Source: Colwellia ponticola (GTDB lineage Bacteria > Pseudomonadota > Gammaproteobacteria > Enterobacterales > Alteromonadaceae). From it: a DNA stretch of 64,000 bases. How positions within the stretch are numbered: the first letter of the stretch is position 1; the number at the start of each line of letters is the position of its first letter. Shown here piece after piece: positions 36,046-43,488 of the stretch. The notes beneath the pieces were generated by a model. The model did not search any database. It saw only the letters and a list, made by a program, of their open reading frames with translations, and had not been told where the DNA came from. Location: the NCBI RefSeq assembly GCF_005885605.1, contig NZ_SZVP01000002.1, positions 310,001-374,000 on the forward strand, in the 5' to 3' direction. A program made the translations under genes and the position numbers.

Positions 36046-37044
36046 ATGATCATAAAAGATAAAGTGAAAATAAATAGTTCAAGCCCGATGGTTCAAGCGG
36101 GTCAAAAGCAAGAGCTTGATGTTGCCTTTTACTTACGTCGCGCTTTTAAAGACCACGATCAAGTTTTTGTCTTCAATGATATTAAGCTGTTACACAATGA
36201 TGAAACAGCTCAAATAGATCACCTTATAGTACATACTTTTGGTTTTATTTTAATTGAATCTAAAAGTATTACCGGTGAAGTAACGGTTAATCAGTACGAA
36301 GAGTGGAGCAGAAGTTATAACGGTAAATGGTATGGTATGCCATCCCCTATCAAGCAGGTAGAGTTACAAAAGGATTTATTAAAGCAATTACTAAGAGAGC
36401 ATGACTCAACATTACTTGATAAAATTTTGGGGCTTGAGACATTGCAAAAAGGTTTTGGTGGTCGCCAGTGGGAGCAACTTTGCGCCATTTCGAGTAATGC
36501 GATCATTAATAGAGAAAATACACCAAAGCATATTGCAAAAAAATTGATTAAATCAGAGTTTATTGTTGATACCGTTTTACAGCTTATGAAATTATCATCA
36601 GCAAAGCCTAGTCCATTGAGTTTTTTTAAAGCCGAAACTAGACCTTGGTTTAATAGCGATGAAATGATTAAAATTTGTGACTTTATTTTACAAAACAGTA
36701 CGGTAGAAGAAAAAGTAGAGGAAGCAACTAGTAAGGTATTATTAGAAAAAGTTGATAATACAGCTGTTAAAGTCGAAGCTACGGTTATTGCAGATACTGC
36801 ATGTAACGTGTTAACTGAATTGAAAATTACATGTAAAGAGTGTCATAAACAAGATATGTTAGAGCCAAGATGGGGGAAGTTTGGCTATTTTGTCAGGTGT
36901 AATAATTGTGCTGTAAATACACCGATGAAAGTACCATGCACTTGCTGTAATAGTAAAAATACTAAAGTGAGTAAGAAAAAAGAGTGTTACACACTTATTT
37001 GTCAAGATTGTGAAGTACGTAGCTCATTAAGCTATGCAGATTAA
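36046..37044 (+). CDS. NERD-domain nuclease-like protein with C-terminal zinc ribbons
   Basis: A 332-residue protein. The N-terminal NERD domain (residues about 15-130) carries the nuclease-like core QIDHLIVHTFGFILIESKS, with the aspartate and the glutamate-x-lysine pair expected of the PD-(D/E)XK superfamily. From about residue 262 to the end there are several CxxC pairs (CKEC, CNNC, CTCC, CQDC) forming one or two zinc ribbons. NERD proteins occur with DNA-processing and defence genes. It follows the methyltransferase-HNH gene by 59 bases on the same strand and may be co-transcribed. Confidence 0.85.
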   Translation: MIIKDKVKINSSSPMVQAGQKQELDVAFYLRRAFKDHDQVFVFNDIKLLHNDETAQIDHLIVHTFGFILIESKSITGEVTVNQYEEWSRSYNGKWYGMPSPIKQVELQKDLLKQLLREHDSTLLDKILGLETLQKGFGGRQWEQLCAISSNAIINRENTPKHIAKKLIKSEFIVDTVLQLMKLSSAKPSPLSFFKAETRPWFNSDEMIKICDFILQNSTVEEKVEEATSKVLLEKVDNTAVKVEATVIADTACNVLTELKITCKECHKQDMLEPRWGKFGYFVRCNNCAVNTPMKVPCTCCNSKNTKVSKKKECYTLICQDCEVRSSLSYAD

Positions 37045-37360
37045 ATATAATCTAAATAGCAGCGAGATAACTTGTGCAAGAAGGCTATCTTGGCTGATCT
37101 TTAACCGAAGCTGCTACAGCCCATAAATAAAGAAGGACTGATACAGAGTTTCATCATCAATTACTTTAATAGATTAACAGGTTAAAAATAGAAAAATACT
37201 ATTATAGGTGGCACGATAAGCTATTCTAGCGGCATTAATACGGCTATTAGAAACTTAAAATGTATGAAATATTCACCAATCAAAAGTATCGATCTTGGTA
37301 TAGCGCCTTGAGTTGGCCGATTAGCCAATTTAGTGAACTAGGTTTGAAGGCTTGATAATA
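37045..37360. other. Gap without a recognised gene
   Basis: About 315 bases between the NERD gene and the terminator of the convergent methyltransferase gene. The longest frame I could find starts with ATG at 37260 and gives only about 31 residues (MYEIFTNQKYRSWYS...) without a good ribosome-binding site. It may be a decayed remnant. No RNA gene or repeat was recognised. Confidence 0.35.
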
Positions 37361-37386
37361 AAAGACCAAGGAACTTGGTCTTTTTT
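37361..37386. terminator. Bidirectional Rho-independent terminator
   Basis: AAAGACCAAG pairs with CTTGGTCTTT around a tiny loop, with T-runs in both directions. It lies eight bases after the end of the cytosine methyltransferase gene and faces transcription from the NERD gene side, so it isolates the restriction-modification pair. Confidence 0.88.
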
Positions 37387-37393
37387 GTTGAGG

Positions 37394-38635
37394 TTAAGCT
37401 TCTAGGTCATTTAAAAAGCGAACTAAAGATCTACCAATAGCTGCAGCCATATTAACCGGAACAGCGTTTCCTATTTGCTTATATACAGCAGATATAGGCC
37501 CTTGAAATTCCCAGTTATCTGGAAAAGTTTGAATCCTGGCATACTCTCTGGACTCTAACGGTCTTGTTTCTATTGGATGACAACGTTCAGTTTGTTTTTG
37601 AGCTGGAGATGTAGTTAAAGTTAAACTAGGTTCAGATAAGGATAAACGACGCGCCATTCCCGTTTTACCACCACCAAGAAAGTAGCTTCCTTTCATATAT
37701 TCTCTTTGAAGATTATCTGGTAAGTCTCGCCAGTAACCTCCTTGAGGTACCTTACTCATAATTTCTTTTTTTCTTTCCGGATATTGTTGTCCTGCTGATT
37801 TTTCTACATCTGAACTATATAGCTCACCTTTATATAAAGCATCGCCTACAGTCATTACTTTTTTATATACAGAAGGCCAGTTAAAATTTGCTTTTCCTGC
37901 AAGATCTTTTCGAACTCCAATTAGTATAAGGCGCTCTCTTTTTTGAGGAACTTTATAAAAAATTGCTTTTAATACTTTAGGCTCAACGATTAAGTCATAT
38001 CCTAATTCATCTATGACATTTCTAATTATTTCTAATGTTTTTCCATTTTCATGTGTTAATAACGCTCGAACATTTTCAGCCATAAAAACTTTAGGTTGAG
38101 TCTCTTTTATTGCTCTTGCCATTTCGAAAAATAAGGTACCTCGAGTGTCTTCAAAACCAAGACTTTTTCCAGCATAAGAAAATGCTTGGCAAGGAAAACC
38201 TCCGGTTAATATATCTATGTCTTCTTTAATTTGAGTAAAGTCAATTTTAGAAATGTCACCTTCAACTACATTCCAGTTAGGTCTATTATGGCGTAGTGTC
38301 GAGCAAGCGTGTTTATCCCACTCATTTAACATCACACTTTCAAAACCAGCAGCTTCCATACCTAAAGCTAATCCGCCGCCACCTGCAAAAAGCTCTACTA
38401 GATTATATTTTCTTTTAGGCTTAACTTTAAGCTCTTCATCCCACTTTGACTCGTTGATATTTTTAACTTGAGGGTAATGAGCAATTTGATCCTTATGAAT
38501 CAACCCTGAAGTTTCACAAGGAGTTAATTCTCCTTTTTTAATTTTTGATTCTATCGAACGTTTAGGTAAAGATAATATATCTGCTAAGAGTTCTAAGCTT
38601 ATGTGGCTTTCTGCTTTTTTTTGGACATCAATCAT
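37394..38635 (-). CDS. DNA (cytosine-5) methyltransferase of a type II restriction-modification system
   Basis: A 413-residue C5-cytosine methyltransferase. Motif I is LVELFAGGGGLALGMEAAGF (about 79-98), the catalytic PCQ is at 148-150, ENV is at 187-189, and QKRER follows at 231-235. The C-terminal motifs SPAQKQTERCHPIETR and IGNAVPVNMAAAIG are present. About 75 extra N-terminal residues resemble a small helix-turn-helix (LADILSLPKRSIESKIKKGEL), as in M.SsoII-type enzymes that repress their own promoter. It is divergent from an Eco47II-like endonuclease gene, which suggests a GGNCC specificity, by family inference only. Confidence 0.94.
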   Translation of the reverse strand: MIDVQKKAESHISLELLADILSLPKRSIESKIKKGELTPCETSGLIHKDQIAHYPQVKNINESKWDEELKVKPKRKYNLVELFAGGGGLALGMEAAGFESVMLNEWDKHACSTLRHNRPNWNVVEGDISKIDFTQIKEDIDILTGGFPCQAFSYAGKSLGFEDTRGTLFFEMARAIKETQPKVFMAENVRALLTHENGKTLEIIRNVIDELGYDLIVEPKVLKAIFYKVPQKRERLILIGVRKDLAGKANFNWPSVYKKVMTVGDALYKGELYSSDVEKSAGQQYPERKKEIMSKVPQGGYWRDLPDNLQREYMKGSYFLGGGKTGMARRLSLSEPSLTLTTSPAQKQTERCHPIETRPLESREYARIQTFPDNWEFQGPISAVYKQIGNAVPVNMAAAIGRSLVRFLNDLEA

Positions 38636-38785
38636 ATGACGCTTCCAATCCTATTGTTATTTCAAGTACTGTTCAATTGTACAGTTAAAATCAGGCTAGG
38701 TCCATAAGTTTATATAATTATTTTTAATAAATTGTCTATTGTCATGAGCTGATCAATAATAATTCTTTTTTCTCAAGGAGTTAAT

Positions 38786-39490
38786 ATGGATTCGTTTAAT
38801 AGAGATCACTTAAAGTCAGCCATCAAAGGAACCGTAGTTAGATTATATACTGCACAAAATTCAGATTTAGATTTATATAGAAACACGCTTGATTGTTTTT
38901 CAGCTTCTATTGATGCTCTGATACAAAATATTTCAATGGAAGATTGGCTAATACAAGAAAAAGAAAGGCAAGTTCAGAAAACTAAACAAAATGCTATAGG
39001 CTCTCTGCATGAAGATATTATGGGCTCAATAGCTGGTGTCGAAAGTCTTCCTGTAGGTAATTTAATAGATATCATTTCTAATGAAAAATTATTAGTTGCT
39101 GAAGTTAAGAATAAACACAATACCACTAAAGGTAATCACAAAGTTCAAATTTATCGGGATCTAGCTCAAAAGCTTGATGAACTTCAAGGGTATACTGGTT
39201 ATTACGTAGAGATTTTGCCAAAAGGTGCAAAAGCGTACAACACCCCTTTTTCTCCATCTGATAACCAAACTAAGACTAAACTTCCAGCTAGAGAAGATAT
39301 TAGAGTTATTGATGGCAAGTCCTTTTATGCACTATTGACTGGTAATGAAAATGCACTAGAAGAGCTTTATACTGTCTTGCCAAACATTGTAGCTGAAATA
39401 GTGCAAGAAGAGTTCAACCAAAAGTTGAGCGCAGATCGAGTTACAAGCTCTACACTCTTTGGTACAAACTTTTCGAAAGCATATGGTTAA
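38786..39490 (+). CDS. Eco47II-family type II restriction endonuclease
   Basis: A 234-residue protein that I recognise as Eco47II-like (the family that cuts GGNCC) from LLVAEVKNKHNTTKGNHKV and IYRDLAQKLDELQGYTGYYVEI. The putative active site is D95 with E106 and K108, fitting the PD-(D/E)XK spacing. It has an AAGGAG site nine bases before the ATG. It lies divergently from the methyltransferase with 150 bases between starts, the usual arrangement for a regulated pair. No separate controller protein gene is present, so regulation may rely on the N-terminal extension of the methyltransferase. Confidence 0.88.
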   Translation: MDSFNRDHLKSAIKGTVVRLYTAQNSDLDLYRNTLDCFSASIDALIQNISMEDWLIQEKERQVQKTKQNAIGSLHEDIMGSIAGVESLPVGNLIDIISNEKLLVAEVKNKHNTTKGNHKVQIYRDLAQKLDELQGYTGYYVEILPKGAKAYNTPFSPSDNQTKTKLPAREDIRVIDGKSFYALLTGNENALEELYTVLPNIVAEIVQEEFNQKLSADRVTSSTLFGTNFSKAYG

Positions 39491-39552
39491 TTCTAAATCT
39501 TCTTCAAAAGCCTAATTTGTGATAATCGAGGTTCAATAAATGATAAGTAATA

Positions 39553-39696
39553 ATGACATCAAGACAGCTAGCTTTGAGAACGGGAGCCGATTTAGAATGG
39601 AAACACGATGGAAATTGCATATTCACGGGACGATTAAATAAATTATTTGAATCGGTATCATACGATTTCTCCACTTGTGGGGAGCCGTTAGGTTAA
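39553..39696 (+). CDS. Small open frame of uncertain reality (47 codons)
   Basis: An ATG-started frame gives 47 residues (MTSRQLALRTGADLEWKHDG onward, ending FSTCGEPLG). It fills the gap between the restriction endonuclease and the next gene. No convincing ribosome-binding site precedes it and I do not recognise the product, so it could be a decayed remnant or a chance frame. Confidence 0.25.
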   Translation: MTSRQLALRTGADLEWKHDGNCIFTGRLNKLFESVSYDFSTCGEPLG

Positions 39697-39714
39697 GCCA
39701 ATAAGGAGCGCAGA

Positions 39715-40476
39715 GTGGCATTTGAGTTATTTGATTTTAAAAACCAGCCAATTACTTTTGGAGATTTGGACAATAAGGCTTTTTGGTGTAGACATGGAGA
39801 AAAACAAGAAGAAGCATTTATTAAAGCGTTTACTTCTTTACAACAACAAAAAAGAGTTAAAAGTGATGAAATACTGGCTATTCATCCGAGTAAACATAGT
39901 AACCCTTATCACCCAGATCTGATAATAAACAACCAATTTATAGGTGAAGTCAAAACAAAAAACTCACCATTGTTTATGGCAAATACCTACGGTATTAATC
40001 CTCAGTTTGCTTTAACAATGGATTTAAAGGATTCGTTTAATTATGAGCGACTACTTAATAATGGAACAGATATAACTATTTATATCTGGGTTAAGTGGGA
40101 AGCAATGATTATGAAAACAAAATATAATCAATATCGTGTTAAACAATTAGCAGGAGTATGGAGAACACCATTTTCAACCTTAAGAGAGCATGAATTAAAA
40201 TCTCCACCACCTATACACTGGTACAAAGAACCATTCCGAAAACCTCCAGAATATTCAGTTTCGGATGAACAACATAACGTTTGGGTTAATGAGTTAATAA
40301 ATTTTGAACCTCGGCTTTTAGATCATAATAGTTATAGTGTAAAAAATATTACTTCAAAAGGGTATTCAAACGATAAAAACCAACTTTATACAAGTGGGCA
40401 TTCGTCTTGTAGTTATGTTTTTGATTTAAGTAATAGTGATGTATTCACTGAACTTTATTCAAATGTTTTAAGGTGA
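39715..40476 (+). CDS. Putative PD-(D/E)XK nuclease-like protein
   Basis: A 253-residue protein I could not assign to a named family. Its N-terminal third has a clear nuclease-like signature: HGEKQEEAFIKAF with a possible early glutamate, then HPDLIINNQFIGEVKTKN, where P67-D68 and E78-x-K80 match the PD-(D/E)XK pattern. The rest is rich in aromatic residues (IYIWVKWEAM, IHWYKEPFRKPPEY). The GTG start has AAGGAG six bases before it. It directly follows the restriction-modification pair and is convergent with an ASCH-protein gene. It may be an accessory nuclease. Confidence 0.6.
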   Translation: MAFELFDFKNQPITFGDLDNKAFWCRHGEKQEEAFIKAFTSLQQQKRVKSDEILAIHPSKHSNPYHPDLIINNQFIGEVKTKNSPLFMANTYGINPQFALTMDLKDSFNYERLLNNGTDITIYIWVKWEAMIMKTKYNQYRVKQLAGVWRTPFSTLREHELKSPPPIHWYKEPFRKPPEYSVSDEQHNVWVNELINFEPRLLDHNSYSVKNITSKGYSNDKNQLYTSGHSSCSYVFDLSNSDVFTELYSNVLR

Positions 40477-40477
40477 T

Positions 40478-40921
40478 TTAAAGACCGTTATTCTTAGCTG
40501 TTAAATCTGATTTTATTTCTTCGCTTAGATAACGGTAACTTTGTCCTGGACAAAAGCCGGAGTACGTCTTTCTTAAATATTCTAGAGTAAGCGGAATATC
40601 GTAAATATTAAGCTCTGATATCTCCATCGCAAAACATGATGCTTTATCAATTAGGTATTTTGAAATTCTTTTATTATAAGCATCATCGGCTTTTACTTTC
40701 TTCATTAACGTATCAAAATCTGAGTGATAAAAATTTTTCACAACAAAGCTACCGATTATTTTCATGACTGGTGATGAGCAGTAAATAATTACTTTTCGGC
40801 TTATGTTTGAATTATCTAAATCAGGGAATTTTCGTCTAAATTCAAATTTTTTAGTGCCATTAATTATTTCTTCGACAATTCTTGGCTGAATTGAAAGGAG
40901 GATATATTTTTCCGCAGGCAT
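40478..40921 (-). CDS. ASCH/PUA-like domain protein
   Basis: A 147-residue protein with the ASCH-type start YILLSIQPRIVEEIINGTKKFEFRRKFP, in parts, and the family pattern VIIYCSSPVMKIIGSFVV. ASCH domains bind RNA or modified nucleotides, and relatives are annotated as predicted transcriptional or translation-linked regulators. Its end lies one base from the end of the PD-(D/E)XK-like gene on the other strand. A GGAGG site precedes its ATG. A role within the defence-like cluster is possible but not shown. Confidence 0.75.
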   Translation of the reverse strand: MPAEKYILLSIQPRIVEEIINGTKKFEFRRKFPDLDNSNISRKVIIYCSSPVMKIIGSFVVKNFYHSDFDTLMKKVKADDAYNKRISKYLIDKASCFAMEISELNIYDIPLTLEYLRKTYSGFCPGQSYRYLSEEIKSDLTAKNNGL

Positions 40922-41412
40922 GAATTTTCTTATTAGTTAAGTACTTATTTAAAATGAATATTATAATTATTAGCAACGTATGGCTATCAATCAAATAAAT
41001 CAATTTTACAAAGCTCTTTTAAGGGCTTTTTCCTTTAGTTGATAGAAGTTTAAAAGCCTCTTAAAACTTCAGCAATTAAAATTAACTTTGAAAATATTTT
41101 TAGGTAGATATTATGAAGTCACAATTTTTTAAAAATAAATTTGAGTTCCCTCAGAGCATTGTGATTGATTGAAATAAATGGAGTCAGATACACTTTTAAT
41201 GTTGCTTATACATAAGTGGCATTTATATAGATATTTTGTTTTTACGTCTTCTATTTCATTTAACTAGTTCAAGTTGTCCATCATTATAACCTCTGCTGTT
41301 AATGTCTTGAAAAAGTCATGTGCTAACAGTTGTACAAGTTGTTTTCAGATAAGGTATTTGATTTTGTTAATTTAATTGCTATTATTCCAGTCATATAACA
41401 TGGAAAGTATGA
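40922..41412. other. Promoter region upstream of the SLOG-WD40-TIR unit
   Basis: A roughly 490-base AT-rich gap between divergent genes. No open frame longer than about 20 codons with a ribosome-binding site was seen. A partial inverted repeat (TTAAAAGG and CCTTTTAA-like segments around 41020-41060) is present. It presumably carries the promoter of the three-gene unit that follows. No repeat of the arrays found elsewhere is present. Confidence 0.4.
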
Positions 41413-43395
41413 GTGTACAAAGTGGAATTACCCGCAAATCATTTAACATCAAAATTACCCTTTATCATTGGTGTTACAGGCCACAGAGATATATTAGCTA
41501 GTGATGTCAGCAGTGCTAATTTCGATGTTAATGGCAACAATGCAACACTTAAAGCCACTATTCGTGCCACGTTACTGCATTGGCATCATCAGTTAAATAT
41601 TGAAGCCAACCCTAATACTGTTACCAAGGCTGTTAACGAGCGAAAAATAGTCACACCTATTTGGCTTATGTCAGGTCTTGCTCAAGGCGCAGATTTATTA
41701 TCTATTGAAGTGGCGCTAGCATTACAAACGGAATTAGGTTGTGATGCGATAAAAGTTATTGGCTGTTTGCCGATGCCGCTGACAAATTTCGAACAAGACT
41801 TTCAACCCATCAGTATTCAACCACGCAGTGATAGCTACCAGCAGCTTACCAATGTGGTGTCAGCGCTGCAAAAAAACGGTAATGAATTACTTGAGATTAA
41901 ACATGCCTTGTCTGATGACGATTATCAGTTTGCGATAAATGATAGCAATTATGGCGATCTCAGAAATAGTTTGTATTTGAATCAAGGCTTATTTATTGCC
42001 AAATATGCCAATGTGTTACTTGCCCTTTGGGATGGCTGTGATGCTAAAGGCTGCGGTGGTACTGCTGACATTGTAAAGTACAAGTTAGGTATGGATGTTA
42101 GTTGGCCGAGTCATACCGAAAATTTATCCTTAAAAGCCGTTTCTGAATTTGATGGTCAAGTGTCAGGTATTGTGCACCACCTTCAGGTTAACAGGATAAA
42201 CACAACCACTAATACTGCGCCATTATTGTTACCCGATTCCCCCCCAAGTGAAGCCTTAGCTGCTATAGCACCCGAAGTGGGTCAGTTATATGCTTATAGC
42301 TATGCGGCCAATGAACATGCCTTAACAGATTTTATCTCCACCGAGTTTATTCAATTGTTGTCTGAACTGCGTTTTTATAATAGTTATAGCACCGAAGAGT
42401 CCGTTAACGTTGTTGATAGCTTAGTAGCCAGTCCGGCGGTGAGTGTTGGTCATGATATTGATATAGATAATGGACTTTTAGTTGCCAAGCCAATATTTAC
42501 CCTAGCGGATAATATTGCGTTAGTTGGCCAACAAAAATATCGACAATTAATTAAGTTGTTTTTCTGGTTCGCTATTATCGGTTTTGCTTGTTATGAGTTA
42601 ACCGGTAATTTAGTCAATTCACAGGAGGGGAGTTGGGTCGTTTTAGTGACGTTATTATCTATTATGGCGTGTTGGGGCGTTATTCGTTACGCCGGTAACC
42701 ATGACTTGAAATGGAAGTATCAGCTTGCTCGCGGTGTTGCCGAAGCAATGCGTATTCGAGGTTTTTTAAATTTGTCTAATATTCCTCCCTCTGGTGAGCC
42801 TATTATTCCACGACGATACCGAAGCCACTTACCTTTATTAAATCATGCCGTTGCCGTAACTGAAATAGATTGGTGGCGCGCATCCAGTTATAAAAATTTA
42901 GATGAAATTCGAGATACTTGGATAGGTGATCAGCGCAGCTTTTTGCAAAGCCGATTACAATTGAGTGCTAAAAATGTTACTGAATTACTTTATAAGCGCC
43001 CCCGTTATGCCGCTTCGTTGTGCGCCTCGTTTTCAAAAAAGTGTTTTATTTTAGCGATAGGCATTGGCGCAATGCTTTTATTGTCTATGCTCGCTCAGCA
43101 ACTTTTTCATTTTTCTACGTTGAATGAAGCGAATAATATGTTGATGATGATTGTGCAGTACAGCCTTATGTTAGGTGGCGTTGTCGCGTTATGGAGTGAG
43201 TTATGTGGTTATGAAACTACAGCAAACGGATATGCCAGCATGGAAGAGCTTTATGGTCGAGCTCACTCTTTGTTAAAAGGGGATATGACATTAGCTAAAG
43301 AGTTAATGCTGCTAGCCTTGGCGAGAGAGGCTATGTTTGAGCATGTCAATTGGTCAAACGCTGAATCGAATAACGATATTAAAAATCGCAACTAG
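41413..43395 (+). CDS. SLOG-domain protein fused to four membrane helices (SLATT-like)
   Basis: A 660-residue protein. Residues about 16-230 form a Rossmann-like SLOG (LOG/DprA-type) nucleotide-binding domain: FIIGVTGHRDIL (17-28), LMSGLAQGADLLSIEVAL (85-102), ANVLLALWDG (199-208) and GGTADIVKYK (215-224). The C-terminal half has two pairs of membrane helices (about 382-396 with 408-426, and 544-562 with 577-594). Between them, KYQLARGVAEAMRIRGFL and DEIRDTWIGDQR resemble SLATT-type effectors. It has a GTG start with GGAAAG before it. By analogy with SLOG sensors it may bind a nucleotide signal and open or disrupt the membrane. It is the first gene of a three-gene unit. Confidence 0.75.
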   Translation: MYKVELPANHLTSKLPFIIGVTGHRDILASDVSSANFDVNGNNATLKATIRATLLHWHHQLNIEANPNTVTKAVNERKIVTPIWLMSGLAQGADLLSIEVALALQTELGCDAIKVIGCLPMPLTNFEQDFQPISIQPRSDSYQQLTNVVSALQKNGNELLEIKHALSDDDYQFAINDSNYGDLRNSLYLNQGLFIAKYANVLLALWDGCDAKGCGGTADIVKYKLGMDVSWPSHTENLSLKAVSEFDGQVSGIVHHLQVNRINTTTNTAPLLLPDSPPSEALAAIAPEVGQLYAYSYAANEHALTDFISTEFIQLLSELRFYNSYSTEESVNVVDSLVASPAVSVGHDIDIDNGLLVAKPIFTLADNIALVGQQKYRQLIKLFFWFAIIGFACYELTGNLVNSQEGSWVVLVTLLSIMACWGVIRYAGNHDLKWKYQLARGVAEAMRIRGFLNLSNIPPSGEPIIPRRYRSHLPLLNHAVAVTEIDWWRASSYKNLDEIRDTWIGDQRSFLQSRLQLSAKNVTELLYKRPRYAASLCASFSKKCFILAIGIGAMLLLSMLAQQLFHFSTLNEANNMLMMIVQYSLMLGGVVALWSELCGYETTANGYASMEELYGRAHSLLKGDMTLAKELMLLALAREAMFEHVNWSNAESNNDIKNRN

Positions 43396-43488
43396 TGCTA
43401 TAGCAATAATCCAATAATAAAAAATTCAATAATAATAAATCCAACAATAACGAATTCATAATAAAGAATAACAAAGGACACTAATTCA

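Noticed and set aside
37260..37355. 31-codon frame after the NERD gene
   Set aside because: Too short, no ribosome-binding site, and no recognised product. It may be a remnant but cannot be supported.
39507..39693. Possible integron attC site (GCCTAAT at left, GTTAGGT at right)
   Set aside because: Only about five bases pair between the outer sites, the inner sites do not pair, and the 185-base span is too long. No integrase or cassette array is near.
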